Of a stretch of 64,000 bases of DNA, positions 40,700 through 50,205 are shown one piece after another. The position numbers were made by a program, and so were the translations under genes. Under the pieces are notes generated by a model. It made no database searches, had not been told where the DNA came from, and saw only the letters and a list, made by a program, of their open reading frames with translations. The DNA comes from Bacillota bacterium (GTDB taxonomy: Bacteria > Bacillota > Clostridia > Christensenellales > CAG-138): positions 16,881-80,880 of the forward strand of contig JAEWYO010000052.1 of assembly GCA_023395595.1 (NCBI GenBank), written 5' to 3'. The stretch's first letter is position 1; every line of letters starts with the position of its first letter.

Positions 40700-43165
40700 A
40701 TGTCAAAGCAAATTTTCATCGATCCAAATGTGGTTAGAAAGCCTGAAACACTCTCGTTCCCGTCGATTCCGGTCAACCAATATCAAAAGAGCGTCAAGGA
40801 CGAGAAGAAGAACTTCACAAAAGAAGAGTTCCTGAATATCTACCGTGATATGGCGTATATTCGCGAGTTTGAGACCATGCTCAACCTCATCAAGACCACA
40901 AACGAATATTGCGGCGTGCAGTATAACCATCCCGGCCCGGCGCATCTTGGCATCGGTCAGGAAGCCGCCTATGTTGGCGCGGCGTATGAACTCACACTGG
41001 ATGATTTTACGTTTGGTTCGCACCGCAGCCACGGCGAAATCATCGCAAAAGGCCTGCGTTCCATCCAGATTCTCGACGATGCCAAGCTGATGGAGATCAT
41101 GGAGAATTTCTTCGGTGGGCGCACGCTCTCCGTGGTAAAAGACAGCGGTAAAACGGTCAAGGAGATCGCGATCAACTTCTTGCTCTACGGCATGATGTGC
41201 GAAACCTTTGCCCGCAAAAACGGCTTTAACCAGGGACTCGGCGGTTCGATGCACGCGTTCTTCACGCCGTTCGGCATCTTCCCGAACAACGCGATCGTCG
41301 GCGGCAGCGGCAGCATCGCTCCGGGTGCAGCGCTCTTCAAACTCAGCAACAAGAAACCCGGCGTGGTTGTTTGCAACATCGGCGATGGCAGCATCGCCTG
41401 TGGTCCGGTCTGGGAAGGACTGATGATCTCCGCTATGGATCAGGTTCGTACCCTTTGGGGTGAAAACGGCGGCGGTATGCCGATCATCTTCAACGTCAAC
41501 GACAACTTCTATGGCATGGGCGGTCAGACACGCGGCGAAACCATGGGCTACGACATGGTGGCGCGCATTGCGGCGGGCGTGATGCCCTCCGCCATGCATG
41601 CAGAACGCGTGGACGGCTTCAATCCGCTGGCGGTTATCGACGCCTACCGCAGAAAGATTCCCGTGGCGAAGGCGGAAGGCCCTGTGCTGCTCGACCTCGT
41701 TACTTATCGTTTCAGCGGACACAGCCCGTCGGACTCCAGCACCTACCGCACCAAGGAAGAGATCGAAGCTTGGGAAGCACAGGATTCCATCCTCGCGTTT
41801 GGCAAGCAAATCGTCGAAGCCAAGATTGCCACACAGGACGAACTGGACGCCATCTGGGTTGCGATCAAGGACAACATGCTGCGCAACATGAAGCTATCCA
41901 TCGACGAAAGCGTGTCCCCACGCATCGACGTGTTTGGCGCGGAGAGCGATTACATCGGTAATCTGATGTTCTCGAACCAGAAAGTGCGCTCTTTTGATGA
42001 AACGAGAAAGCCGGATGTGCTGCTCCCGCGCGAAGAGTGCCCGCGTGTTCAGTTGCTCAGCAAGCGCGCGCGCTTTGGCTTGGAAGCGGATGGCAAACCC
42101 GTGAGCAAGAACCGCGTCTATCAGCTGCGCGACGGCATCGCGGAACCCATCATCAACAAGTTCTATGAGGACCCGACACTCGTGGCCTTTGGCGAAGACG
42201 TACGTGACTGGGGCGGCGCATTTGCGGTCTACCGTGGCATGACGGAGGCGATTCCGTATCACCGCCTGTTCAACACGCCCATCGCAGAGGCTGGCATCGT
42301 CGGTGCCGCAATCGGCTACGCCATGAGCGGTGGCCGTGCGGTTGCAGAACTGATGTATTGCGATTTCTTGGGTCGTGCGGGTGACGAAATCTTTAACCAA
42401 CTCTGCAAATGGCAGTCCATGAGCGCAGGCATGCTTAAGATGCCGGTCGTGCTCCGCATGAGCGTCGGCAGCAAGTACGGCGCGCAGCACTCCCAGGATT
42501 GGAGCGCGCTGATGACGCACATCCCCGGACTCAAAGTTGTCTTCCCTGCAACGCCATATGACGCAAAGGGATTGATGCAATCTGCACTGAACGGAACTGA
42601 CCCGGTTATCTTCCTCGAAAGCCAGCGCCTCTATGACGTTGCGGAGCTCTTCCACACGGAGGGCGTGCCGGAAGCGGAATACGAAATCCCGTTTGGCGAA
42701 CCCGATGTCAAGCGCGCGGGCAAGGACGTGACTATTCTCTCGATTGGTGCTACGCTCTATCGCGCCACCAAGGCCGCGGACATTCTGCAGGAGAAGTATG
42801 GCGTTTCGGCGGAGATCATCGATGCGCGTTCGCTCGTTCCGTTCAACTATGAGCCCGTCATTGAAAGCATCAAGAAGACCGGACGCATCGTCGTCACGGG
42901 CGATGCCTGCGAGCGCAACAGCTTCATGCGCAACCTCGCGAGCAACATCGCAGAACTTGCGTTTGACTATCTGGATGCACCGCCGGTCGTCGTTGGTGCA
43001 AAGAACTGGATCACGCCGGCACATGAGATGGAAGATGCGTTCTTCCCGCAGCCGGAATGGATTGTGGACGCGATTCACGAGCGCATCCTGCCGCTGAATG
43101 GTCACGTTTGCAAGCATAACTTCACCGAATTGGAGCAGATTCGCGAAAACAAGCGCGGTATCTAA
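40700..43165 (+). CDS. 2-oxoacid dehydrogenase E1, alpha and beta fused
   Basis: An 821-residue single-chain E1. The first ~430 residues match E1-alpha, with the thiamine diphosphate motif starting GDGSIACGPVWEG and ending near FNVNDN, and the loop RFSGHSPSDSSTYR. The last ~360 match E1-beta, including the catalytic-type glutamate in IAEAGIVGAAIG. Most bacteria encode these as two genes; fused forms are known in a few lineages. It probably oxidises pyruvate, since the next genes are transketolase and lipoate ligase, but the substrate is inferred. It starts 29 bp after E3 with CAAGGAG. Confidence 0.9.
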   Translation: MSKQIFIDPNVVRKPETLSFPSIPVNQYQKSVKDEKKNFTKEEFLNIYRDMAYIREFETMLNLIKTTNEYCGVQYNHPGPAHLGIGQEAAYVGAAYELTLDDFTFGSHRSHGEIIAKGLRSIQILDDAKLMEIMENFFGGRTLSVVKDSGKTVKEIAINFLLYGMMCETFARKNGFNQGLGGSMHAFFTPFGIFPNNAIVGGSGSIAPGAALFKLSNKKPGVVVCNIGDGSIACGPVWEGLMISAMDQVRTLWGENGGGMPIIFNVNDNFYGMGGQTRGETMGYDMVARIAAGVMPSAMHAERVDGFNPLAVIDAYRRKIPVAKAEGPVLLDLVTYRFSGHSPSDSSTYRTKEEIEAWEAQDSILAFGKQIVEAKIATQDELDAIWVAIKDNMLRNMKLSIDESVSPRIDVFGAESDYIGNLMFSNQKVRSFDETRKPDVLLPREECPRVQLLSKRARFGLEADGKPVSKNRVYQLRDGIAEPIINKFYEDPTLVAFGEDVRDWGGAFAVYRGMTEAIPYHRLFNTPIAEAGIVGAAIGYAMSGGRAVAELMYCDFLGRAGDEIFNQLCKWQSMSAGMLKMPVVLRMSVGSKYGAQHSQDWSALMTHIPGLKVVFPATPYDAKGLMQSALNGTDPVIFLESQRLYDVAELFHTEGVPEAEYEIPFGEPDVKRAGKDVTILSIGATLYRATKAADILQEKYGVSAEIIDARSLVPFNYEPVIESIKKTGRIVVTGDACERNSFMRNLASNIAELAFDYLDAPPVVVGAKNWITPAHEMEDAFFPQPEWIVDAIHERILPLNGHVCKHNFTELEQIRENKRGI

Positions 43166-43182
43166 TCGATTGCGAAATTGTT

Positions 43183-43212
43183 GGCGGCGAATATGGTATA
43201 ATATTCGTCGCC
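43183..43212 (+). promoter_or_regulatory. Large palindrome containing an extended -10 before transketolase
   Basis: A 12-bp inverted repeat with one wobble (arms 43183-43194 and 43201-43212, six-base loop). The centre contains TGGTATAAT, an extended -10 (TATAAT 43197-43202). No -35 has proper spacing. It may be an operator-promoter for the transketolase gene. As RNA it would form a very stable hairpin followed by a U-rich stretch, so it might also end the PDH transcript. Confidence 0.5.
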
Positions 43213-43275
43213 ATCTTCTTTATAATCAACTCACAATAAAAACGCGGACACATCATGAGAAAGGATGCATACGAC

Positions 43276-45279
43276 ATGAATACAATCGAACAAAAAGCGA
43301 TTACGACCATTCGTTTTCTCGCAGCGGAGGCCGTTCAGAAGGCAAACAGCGGACATCCGGGACTGCCAATTGGCGCGGCACCGATGGCGCTGACGCTCTG
43401 GAAGCAGATGCGCCATGATCCCAAGGACGCAACATGGGCAGGCAGAGATCGCTTTGTTCTTTCCGCCGGACATGCGTCCATGCTGGAATATTCGCTTCTG
43501 CATCTCTTTGGCTATGGGCTTTCGATTGACGAGCTCAAGAATTTCCGCCAGTGGGGCAGCAAGACACCGGGACATCCGGAGTTTGGTCACACGGTCGGCG
43601 TGGAGACCACGACAGGCCCGCTGGGGCAGGGGATTGCAACCGCAGTCGGCATGGCGATGGCAGAGGCACGTTTGGCGGCGGAGTTCAACCGCGAGGGTTA
43701 TCCCGTCGTCGATAACTACACCTACGCGCTCACGGGCGACGGTTGCCTGATGGAAGGCGTTGCGTCCGAGGCGGCATCGCTTGCGGGACACCTTGGCCTC
43801 GGTAAGTTGATCCTGCTCTATGATCGAAACGAAATCACGATTGAGGGCAGCACGAGCCTTGCGTTTACCGAAGATGTCGCCAAACGGTTTGAATCTTATG
43901 GATGGACGGTGCAGACCGTGAAAAACGGCGAAGACACGGTGTCCATCGCAAAAGCGATTGAGAGCGCAAAGGCAGACACCAAACATCCGTCGCTGATCAT
44001 CGTGCATACGGAGATTGCGCACGGCACACCGAAGGCAAACTCCGCAAGCGCACACGGCGAACCGCTGGGCAGCGACGCGCTCAAAGCCATGCGAGAATCC
44101 TACGGCTGGAACGAGGAACCGTTTGCGGTTCCCGAGGATGTGAAGGCATATTTTGCCGAGCTACAGAAGGGCTATAGCAAGCAGCACGCGGACTATGACG
44201 CGATGTTTGAAGGCTACAAAAAGGCTTATCCTGAACTCTTCACCAAGTGGCTTGCATGGCACGAGAAGAAACTGCCCGATGCGCTGAAGAAAGACCCGCG
44301 CTTGTTTGCTTCAACCGATCCCAAAGCGACGCGTATCGTCAGCGGCGAACTGCTCAATCTGTTTGCCGAGTATATGCCGAACCTCTTTGGCGGCAGCGCA
44401 GATCTTGCGCCGTCTAACAAGACGGAGCTCAAGGGCAAAGGCTTCTTTGGCATCGAAAACCACACGGGCGCAAACATCCATTTCGGTATTCGCGAATTTG
44501 CGATGGCGGCAATCTGCAATGGAATCCAGCTCTACGGCGGGTTTCATGCCTATTGCGCAACATTTCTTGTGTTTACGGATTATCTCAAGCCCGCGCTGCG
44601 ACTTTCCGCAATTATGCACCAGCCGGTTGTCTATGTGATGACCCACGACAGCATCGGCGTTGGCGAAGACGGGCCCACGCATCAGCCGATTGAGCACCTT
44701 GCCGCTCTGCGCGCAACGCCGGACACGCTCGTGTTCCGCCCGGCGGACGCGAAGGAGACCGCCTATAGCTATCTCATGGCGTTTGAGGCGACGAAGCCTT
44801 CCGTGCTCGCACTCACGCGTCAAAATCTACCGCAATATGCCGAGACGGGAGAGGGCGCATACAAAGGCGGCTATATCCTGAAAGACGGAAAGAAGAAACC
44901 GGATGTGATCTTGATGGCAAGCGGCAGCGAGGTCGAGCTCATCTACAAAGCGGCCGATCAACTCGCGACGGAGGGCATCAGTGCACGCGTCGTCTCCATG
45001 CCGTGTCTGGATCTCTTTGATGAGCAGGACGCAAGCTACAAAGAGTCTGTGCTACCCAGAAGCGTGCGTGCGCGCGTTGCCGTCGAGGCGGCATCCGCCT
45101 ATAGCTGGGATCGCTATGTCGGGCTCGACGGTGAAACCGTCTGTATCGATCACTTTGGCGCTTCCGCACCGGCGGGCGTTCTCTTCAAGGAATTCGGCTT
45201 CACGGTTGAAAATGTGGTCGCGGCGGCAAAAGCGAGTCTTGAGAAAGTCAAGAACTGGAACAAACCCGTTCACTCGTGA
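43276..45279 (+). CDS. tkt: Transketolase
   Basis: Thiamine-dependent transfer of two-carbon units in the pentose phosphate pathway. The 667-residue protein has the intact N-terminal TPP site (SGHPGLPIGAAPMAL, GDGCLMEGVASEAASLAGHL) and the pyrimidine domain (FGIREFAMAAICNG, DSIGVGEDGPTHQP). The start is MNTIEQKA at 43276, with AAAGGA upstream; the ATG at 43255 lacks one. It lies 110 bp after E1, across a palindromic promoter-like element, and just before lplA. Confidence 0.96.
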   Translation: MNTIEQKAITTIRFLAAEAVQKANSGHPGLPIGAAPMALTLWKQMRHDPKDATWAGRDRFVLSAGHASMLEYSLLHLFGYGLSIDELKNFRQWGSKTPGHPEFGHTVGVETTTGPLGQGIATAVGMAMAEARLAAEFNREGYPVVDNYTYALTGDGCLMEGVASEAASLAGHLGLGKLILLYDRNEITIEGSTSLAFTEDVAKRFESYGWTVQTVKNGEDTVSIAKAIESAKADTKHPSLIIVHTEIAHGTPKANSASAHGEPLGSDALKAMRESYGWNEEPFAVPEDVKAYFAELQKGYSKQHADYDAMFEGYKKAYPELFTKWLAWHEKKLPDALKKDPRLFASTDPKATRIVSGELLNLFAEYMPNLFGGSADLAPSNKTELKGKGFFGIENHTGANIHFGIREFAMAAICNGIQLYGGFHAYCATFLVFTDYLKPALRLSAIMHQPVVYVMTHDSIGVGEDGPTHQPIEHLAALRATPDTLVFRPADAKETAYSYLMAFEATKPSVLALTRQNLPQYAETGEGAYKGGYILKDGKKKPDVILMASGSEVELIYKAADQLATEGISARVVSMPCLDLFDEQDASYKESVLPRSVRARVAVEAASAYSWDRYVGLDGETVCIDHFGASAPAGVLFKEFGFTVENVVAAAKASLEKVKNWNKPVHS

Positions 45280-45342
45280 TTCGTGGAACGATCCGATTCG
45301 ATCACAGCCCAAAGCCAAACAAACCAACAGGAGGGACTGCCT

Positions 45343-46314
45343 TTGAACCGATTTTTAAGCACAAACTGCGTTGATCCCTATGAAAACCTTGCGTTGGAAG
45401 AGTTGCTCTTTGAAACACAGGGGGAGGGCGCAACGTTCTATCTTTGGCAAAACGAGCGTACTGTCGTTATCGGGCGAAACCAGAACGCGTGGCGCGAATG
45501 CCGCGTGGAGCTGCTGGAAAGCGAGGACGGCAAGCTTGCGCGCCGTTCCTCCGGCGGTGGTGCGGTGTTCCACGATCTGGGCAACCTCAATTTCACGTTC
45601 CTGCTACCAAAGGATCAATACGATCTTGTGCGTCAGCTTGGTGTGATTCAAAAAGCAGCTGCAAAGTTCGGAATTGAAACCTCGTTCACGGGAAGAAACG
45701 ATTTGGTCTTGACCGCGACTGGGGAGAAATTCTCCGGCAATGCATTTCGTTTCTCCAACAATGTTGCGCTGCATCACGGCACCATTCTGATTTCGGCCGA
45801 CTTCTCGCGTTTGGGGCGCTATCTTGCGCCTTCACAAATGAAGCTGGAATCCAAGGGCGTAAAAAGCGTGGTCAGCCGTGTAACTAACCTCGGGCTGCAA
45901 AACCCGGAGTTGACCGTAGAGACGATGAAACAGGCGCTGATGGAAGCATTTGAGGCGGAATATGGCGCGTATGAACCGCATAGTTGGGATTTGATCAACA
46001 AAGAGAAGCTGGAACAAAAGCGACAGACGTATGCGTCCTGGGAGTGGAAGTTTGGCACCACTCCGTCGTTCAACATTTCACTCGAAAACCGGTTTGAGTT
46101 TGGTTGTCTGGAGCTGCTGCTCAACGTGCAAAACGGAATTGTTGCCTCCGCCGTATGTTATACCGACGCAATGGACGCGACGCTTGCCAAACGCATCGAA
46201 GAGTTGCTAACCGGCTGCAACTATGGCAGCGGCGCACTCTGCGCGCGGTTGCTTGACGCGGGCGGAGAAGACGAGAAGGCGATTGCTGCGTACTTGTCTC
46301 AGCAGACGTTCTAA
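45343..46314 (+). CDS. lplA: Lipoate-protein ligase A
   Basis: Activates free lipoate with ATP and attaches it to lipoyl domains. The 323-residue protein has the lipoate-binding RRSSGGGAVFHDLGNLNFTF and the NDLVLTATGEKFSGNAFRF segment, plus the C-terminal accessory domain of full-length LplA. The start is TTG at 45343, with AGGAGG eight bases upstream. Its place directly after the PDH and transketolase genes means it very probably lipoylates the E2 encoded upstream, using scavenged lipoate. No lipB or lipA is in the window. Confidence 0.93.
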   Translation: MNRFLSTNCVDPYENLALEELLFETQGEGATFYLWQNERTVVIGRNQNAWRECRVELLESEDGKLARRSSGGGAVFHDLGNLNFTFLLPKDQYDLVRQLGVIQKAAAKFGIETSFTGRNDLVLTATGEKFSGNAFRFSNNVALHHGTILISADFSRLGRYLAPSQMKLESKGVKSVVSRVTNLGLQNPELTVETMKQALMEAFEAEYGAYEPHSWDLINKEKLEQKRQTYASWEWKFGTTPSFNISLENRFEFGCLELLLNVQNGIVASAVCYTDAMDATLAKRIEELLTGCNYGSGALCARLLDAGGEDEKAIAAYLSQQTF

Positions 46315-46351
46315 GCAGACGTTTTAAACAAAGAAAACCCAAAACAGGCAA

Positions 46352-46388
46352 AGAGACGGGGAAGTGAATCCCCGTCTCTTATTGTTTT
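46352..46388 (+). terminator. Terminator after lplA
   Basis: A perfect 10-bp stem, AGAGACGGGG / CCCCGTCTCT (46352-46361, 46370-46379), then TATTGTTTT. The convergent SPFH gene ends at 46400, so it may work in both directions. Confidence 0.85.
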
Positions 46389-46399
46389 GTGCTGGATTG

Positions 46400-47248
46400 T
46401 TACTGGAGAAGCCCGCTGATGTCCGTAAACGTGCTTGCACCTCCGGTGACTTTGGGCAGTTCGCCATTCCATTTTTGCAGTAGTTCATAGCGAATCAAAA
46501 TATCGCTGAGTGAGAGCGCAATGGTCTGGTTGCTGCTTGCGGTTGCGTCTGCGAGAAGCTTGATCTTGTCCGCTTCCGCCTGCGCCGCAATGACTTGCTT
46601 CTGCGCTTCGGTGTTGGCTATGACGAGAGCCTGCTCCTGCTCTGTGCGGGTTTTAATCAGGTTTTGCTCAGCGACCTGCTTTGCTTCAATCGCGCTGATG
46701 TACTCCTCTGAGAAGTCCCAATTGATGATGTTGAGGTCGTCAATCACGATGCCATACTCATTGAGTTTCGCGTTGAGGGATTCGTCTAGCAAAACGCTGA
46801 CATCGTTACGCTGACTCACAAGCTGCTGGGCCGTATAGTTTGCTGTGACCGCTTTGAGCACCTCGTTGATGGCGGGCATGACGAGGACATCTTCATATCC
46901 GAGACCAACCTGTTTGTAGATTTCCGCGCTGGAAGACTTATTGACATGATAGTTCACCGCGATAACAGACGAAACCGTTTGCAAATCTTTGCTGAAGGCT
47001 TCAGTGGTCACTTCGGTTTTTACAATTCGGTTGTTGATGGTCACGACGTTCTGCGCAAACGGCATCTTCAGATGAATGCCTTCCTGCATCACAACGGGGC
47101 TGACCTTACCAAACGTAAGCACAACACCGGTGCGACCGGCTTCTACAACGACGATGCTTCCGCCAAGTACGACGAGAACCACAACGAGAACAGTAATCAA
47201 GGCAATAATCTTGCCAACCGCTACATTTCCGGCTTTATCTCTGAACAT
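46400..47248 (-). CDS. SPFH/prohibitin-domain membrane protein
   Basis: A 282-residue protein with one N-terminal membrane anchor (about residues 12-36), an SPFH/Band 7 domain (GRTGVVLTFGKV to about residue 190) and a helical C-terminus rich in Ala, Glu and Gln (AEQNLIKTRTEQEQALVIAN). It resembles prohibitin/HflK-like proteins that build membrane scaffolds and modulate proteases. No FtsH or NfeD partner is adjacent. The start at 47248 has AAAGGGAGTG; an in-frame extension to 47293 is unlikely. Confidence 0.87.
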   Translation of the reverse strand: MFRDKAGNVAVGKIIALITVLVVVLVVLGGSIVVVEAGRTGVVLTFGKVSPVVMQEGIHLKMPFAQNVVTINNRIVKTEVTTEAFSKDLQTVSSVIAVNYHVNKSSSAEIYKQVGLGYEDVLVMPAINEVLKAVTANYTAQQLVSQRNDVSVLLDESLNAKLNEYGIVIDDLNIINWDFSEEYISAIEAKQVAEQNLIKTRTEQEQALVIANTEAQKQVIAAQAEADKIKLLADATASSNQTIALSLSDILIRYELLQKWNGELPKVTGGASTFTDISGLLQ

Positions 47249-47323
47249 ATACACTCCCTTTTTCTTTCTAGTCTCTCTATCCGGCAACAACATCCCTGTG
47301 GGATATTTTGTCGGAATGTGATT

Positions 47324-47351
47324 ATTATATCATTTGCAGCGATGCATTCAA
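47324..47351 (-). promoter_or_regulatory. SPFH gene promoter
   Basis: Minus-strand TTGAAT (47346-47351) and TATAAT (47324-47329), 16-base spacer, about 75 bp before the ATG. Confidence 0.65.
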
Positions 47352-47400
47352 TGATTCTGGTCACGCAGAATGCAATCTAATTGTGAAATCGTAAAACGCA

Positions 47401-47427
47401 AAGCAGCGGGGGTGAACCCCGCCGCTT
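47401..47427 (-). terminator. Terminator of the ssnA-ygfK-xdh operon
   Basis: An 11-bp stem with one mismatch (AAGCAGCGGGG / CCCCGCCGCTT) and a five-base loop, followed on the minus strand by TGCGTTTT. It lies 111 bp past the xdh stop and just before the SPFH promoter. Confidence 0.7.
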
Positions 47428-47538
47428 CGGAATGAGGAAACAACAAACCATAGCCAATGGTTGTTCGAATCAAGCAACGGCGCAAACTCGATCACAGAGT
47501 GTGCCGCGCCTGGGAAATGGTCTCAATATGAATGGGAT

Positions 47539-50103
47539 TCACTTTTTGCTGTATGGTGTGTTTTCCAACGGAAGTTTGGTGCGGAATATGCCATCTCGAT
47601 TGAAATACGCGAGCTGAACCGCGGGCGCAGTCGGAATCGAGCAGATTTCACCAACGCCTTTTGCGCCGCAAGCCAGACCGTCTTTGGTCGATTTTCCGAC
47701 AATCACGGGTACTACTTCCGGTGTCATGTTTGCCTTAAAGAGACCGAGCGTACCAAACTTGCGTGCTGGTTTCCCGTTTTCGAGCGGGAAATCTTCGGTC
47801 AGCGCATAGCCGAGGCTCATCACAACGCCGCCTTCGATCTGTCCTTCCAGAGAGACGGGGTTGACCGCCTGACCAACGTCGTGCGCTGCGGTGACACAAG
47901 AGACGCGTCCTTCGTCGTCCAGCTCGACCACCTGTGTAGCGTACCCATAGGCGATGTGGGAAACGGGGTTTGCTTTGTCCGAACCCATCGAGTCGGTTTT
48001 TCCTTCGTATTCGCCGAGGAAGCTCTGTCCTTCGAGTGCGTCAAGAGAACCCGCAGTGTCCATCGCTTCCTTGACCATCTTTGCCGCGCGCACGGCAGCC
48101 TCGCCGGTGAAGAGCGTCTGGCGGGAGGCGGTCGTGTTGCCGGAGTTTGGCGCGCTGGAAGTGTCCGGTACATGATAGATAATTTTCTCCAACGGGAGGC
48201 CGGTGATCTCTTTCACAAACTGTGTCTGGATCGTGCCCATGCCTTGTCCGATGCAGGCAGCGGAGGAGTGCAGATGCAGCTTGCCTTCCAGCACTTCGAT
48301 CCGGCATCTGCCGACATCGGGCACGCCGACACCGAGGCCGCTATTCTTGATCGCGCAGGCGATACCGGCCTTCGGATTACGCTCAATGATCGGGCGAACC
48401 GCATCCAGCGTTTCGATCAATGCGGTGGTTTCGTCGGCTACCTGCCCGTTAGGCAGAATCTGTCCCGGACGAATGCCGTTGAGATAGCGGAATTCGAATG
48501 GCGTCATGCCGACCATTTCTGCGAGCTGATTGAGGTTGCATTCCGTTGCAAAGCAGCTCTGCGTCACGCCGAAACCGCGGAATGCGCCGCCCGGTGGGTT
48601 GTTGGTATAGTAGGCGTAGCCTTCGATGTCTACATCCTGATAGTTATAGGGACCTGCCGCGTGCGTACAGGCGCGCTGCAACACAGGCCCGCCGAGGGAG
48701 GCATAGGCGCCGCTGTCCGCGATGATACGCGCGCGCATAGCGGTGAGTTTTCCGTTTTCGTCGCAGGCGGTGGTGAAATCCATCTCCATCGCGTGGCGTT
48801 TCGGGTGGATCAATAGGCTTTCCGCGCGGGTAAAGCGCACCTTAACCGGACGCTTGAGCAGATAACACGCAAGCGCCGCGTGATGCTGCACGCTCATGTC
48901 CTCTTTGCCGCCAAATCCGCCGCCGACCATCATTGCGGTCACGCGTACTTGCTCCTGCGGCAGACCCAGCATCATGGAACACTCTTTTCGGGTTTGATAC
49001 ACACCCTGATCACCGGAAAAGATATGCACGCCGTCGCCTTCGACTTCGGCAACCGCGCACTCCGGCTCTAAAAACGCATGGTCGGTAAACGGCACGCTGT
49101 AGTGATTGGTAACCACATGCGCGCTGTTTTTGATGATTTCTTCTGCGTTTCCGCGTTTGACGCACTGATAGGAGAGCAGGTTGTCTTTGCGTTCCAAATG
49201 GACGAGTTCAAAGCCATCCTTGCTCGCATCATCTGCGGAGAGAATAGGGGTAAGTGGTTCGTATTCGACCTTGACCGCGGCTTTTCCCGCCTCCAACGCG
49301 GCGGCATTTTCCGCAACCACGAGGACGATCGCATCGCCAAGAAAATGCGTGATGCTGCCAACCGGAATCAGCACGTCATAATCCTGCACAAGATGCCCAA
49401 TCTTCTTTGCGCCGGGCACATCGTCCGCTGTGAACACAGCAACCACACCTTCTACCGCTTTTGCGGCGGAGGTGTCGATGGAGAGCACCTTAGCGCGGGG
49501 AAAACTCGCGCGTACGCAAGAACCAAGCAGCATGCCGGGCAGATAGATATCGTCTGCATATTGCGCGGTTCCGAGCGTCTTATCTACCACTTCGATGCGG
49601 CGGATGCTGTCGCCAACCGTGCCGGGCAGTTCCGTTGCGGGTACTTCCGTATTCTCTCGGAATAGCTTTGCCGAAAGCAAAATCGCGTCTTCAATCTTCT
49701 TATATCCTGTGCAGCGGCAGATGTTGTTTTTGATGGCTTCTTTTACATCTGCGCGTGTGGGGTCGGGATTTTTGTCGATTAGACCTTTCGCGCTGATGAC
49801 CATGCCGGGTGTGCAAAAACCGCACTGTACCGCGCCGGAAACGGCAAATGCATACGCATAGACGTCTTTCTCGCGCGAGGTGAGACCTTCGACGGTGACA
49901 ATTGTCTTGCCGTCGAGCTTATCGGTCTGTTGGATGCAGGCTTTGGTCGTTTTTCCGTCAATGAGAACCATGCATGTGCCGCAAGCGCCCTCTGAACAGC
50001 CGTTTTTTACGCTGGTGAGGTGCAATGTATCACGCAGAAAGGGGAGTAGTTTTTGATTTTGATCAACGGAAAGTTGAATACCGTTTACGGTAAGAATTGC
50101 CAT
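47539..50103 (-). CDS. xdh: Selenium-type xanthine dehydrogenase, [2Fe-2S] and Mo domains fused
   Basis: An 854-residue molybdenum hydroxylase. Residues 1-150 form the two-cluster iron-sulfur domain (NGCSEGACGTC, then CGFCTPG and CRCTGY). The rest is the Mo-binding large subunit with GGGFGGKED, AFRGFG, IGQGMGTIQTQ and the catalytic-type glutamate in GAKGVGE. Length and context (ygfK, ssnA) match the selenium-dependent xanthine dehydrogenase family, in which labile selenium, not selenocysteine, is bound. No FAD subunit gene is nearby, so electrons may pass to YgfK. The likely substrates are purines such as hypoxanthine or xanthine. Confidence 0.87.
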   Translation of the reverse strand: MAILTVNGIQLSVDQNQKLLPFLRDTLHLTSVKNGCSEGACGTCMVLIDGKTTKACIQQTDKLDGKTIVTVEGLTSREKDVYAYAFAVSGAVQCGFCTPGMVISAKGLIDKNPDPTRADVKEAIKNNICRCTGYKKIEDAILLSAKLFRENTEVPATELPGTVGDSIRRIEVVDKTLGTAQYADDIYLPGMLLGSCVRASFPRAKVLSIDTSAAKAVEGVVAVFTADDVPGAKKIGHLVQDYDVLIPVGSITHFLGDAIVLVVAENAAALEAGKAAVKVEYEPLTPILSADDASKDGFELVHLERKDNLLSYQCVKRGNAEEIIKNSAHVVTNHYSVPFTDHAFLEPECAVAEVEGDGVHIFSGDQGVYQTRKECSMMLGLPQEQVRVTAMMVGGGFGGKEDMSVQHHAALACYLLKRPVKVRFTRAESLLIHPKRHAMEMDFTTACDENGKLTAMRARIIADSGAYASLGGPVLQRACTHAAGPYNYQDVDIEGYAYYTNNPPGGAFRGFGVTQSCFATECNLNQLAEMVGMTPFEFRYLNGIRPGQILPNGQVADETTALIETLDAVRPIIERNPKAGIACAIKNSGLGVGVPDVGRCRIEVLEGKLHLHSSAACIGQGMGTIQTQFVKEITGLPLEKIIYHVPDTSSAPNSGNTTASRQTLFTGEAAVRAAKMVKEAMDTAGSLDALEGQSFLGEYEGKTDSMGSDKANPVSHIAYGYATQVVELDDEGRVSCVTAAHDVGQAVNPVSLEGQIEGGVVMSLGYALTEDFPLENGKPARKFGTLGLFKANMTPEVVPVIVGKSTKDGLACGAKGVGEICSIPTAPAVQLAYFNRDGIFRTKLPLENTPYSKK

Positions 50104-50205
50104 TGTGATCCCTCCAACTGAGGCTTCGTTAATGCAAGTGTGTAGAAAAGAAGCGTCTGCCGCCGCTCCGGTTTACGAAACGACGGCAGCGCATATGCAT
50201 AGTGG

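Noticed and set aside
47461..48816. A 451-codon plus-strand open frame over the xdh gene
   Set aside because: Antisense shadow of the Mo-domain coding sequence; its protein is rich in Arg, His and Cys without any domain.
47539..50103. Possible selenocysteine (in-frame TGA) in the xdh or ygfK genes
   Set aside because: Both frames are continuous without internal TGA. The selenium in this enzyme family is a labile cofactor, not selenocysteine.
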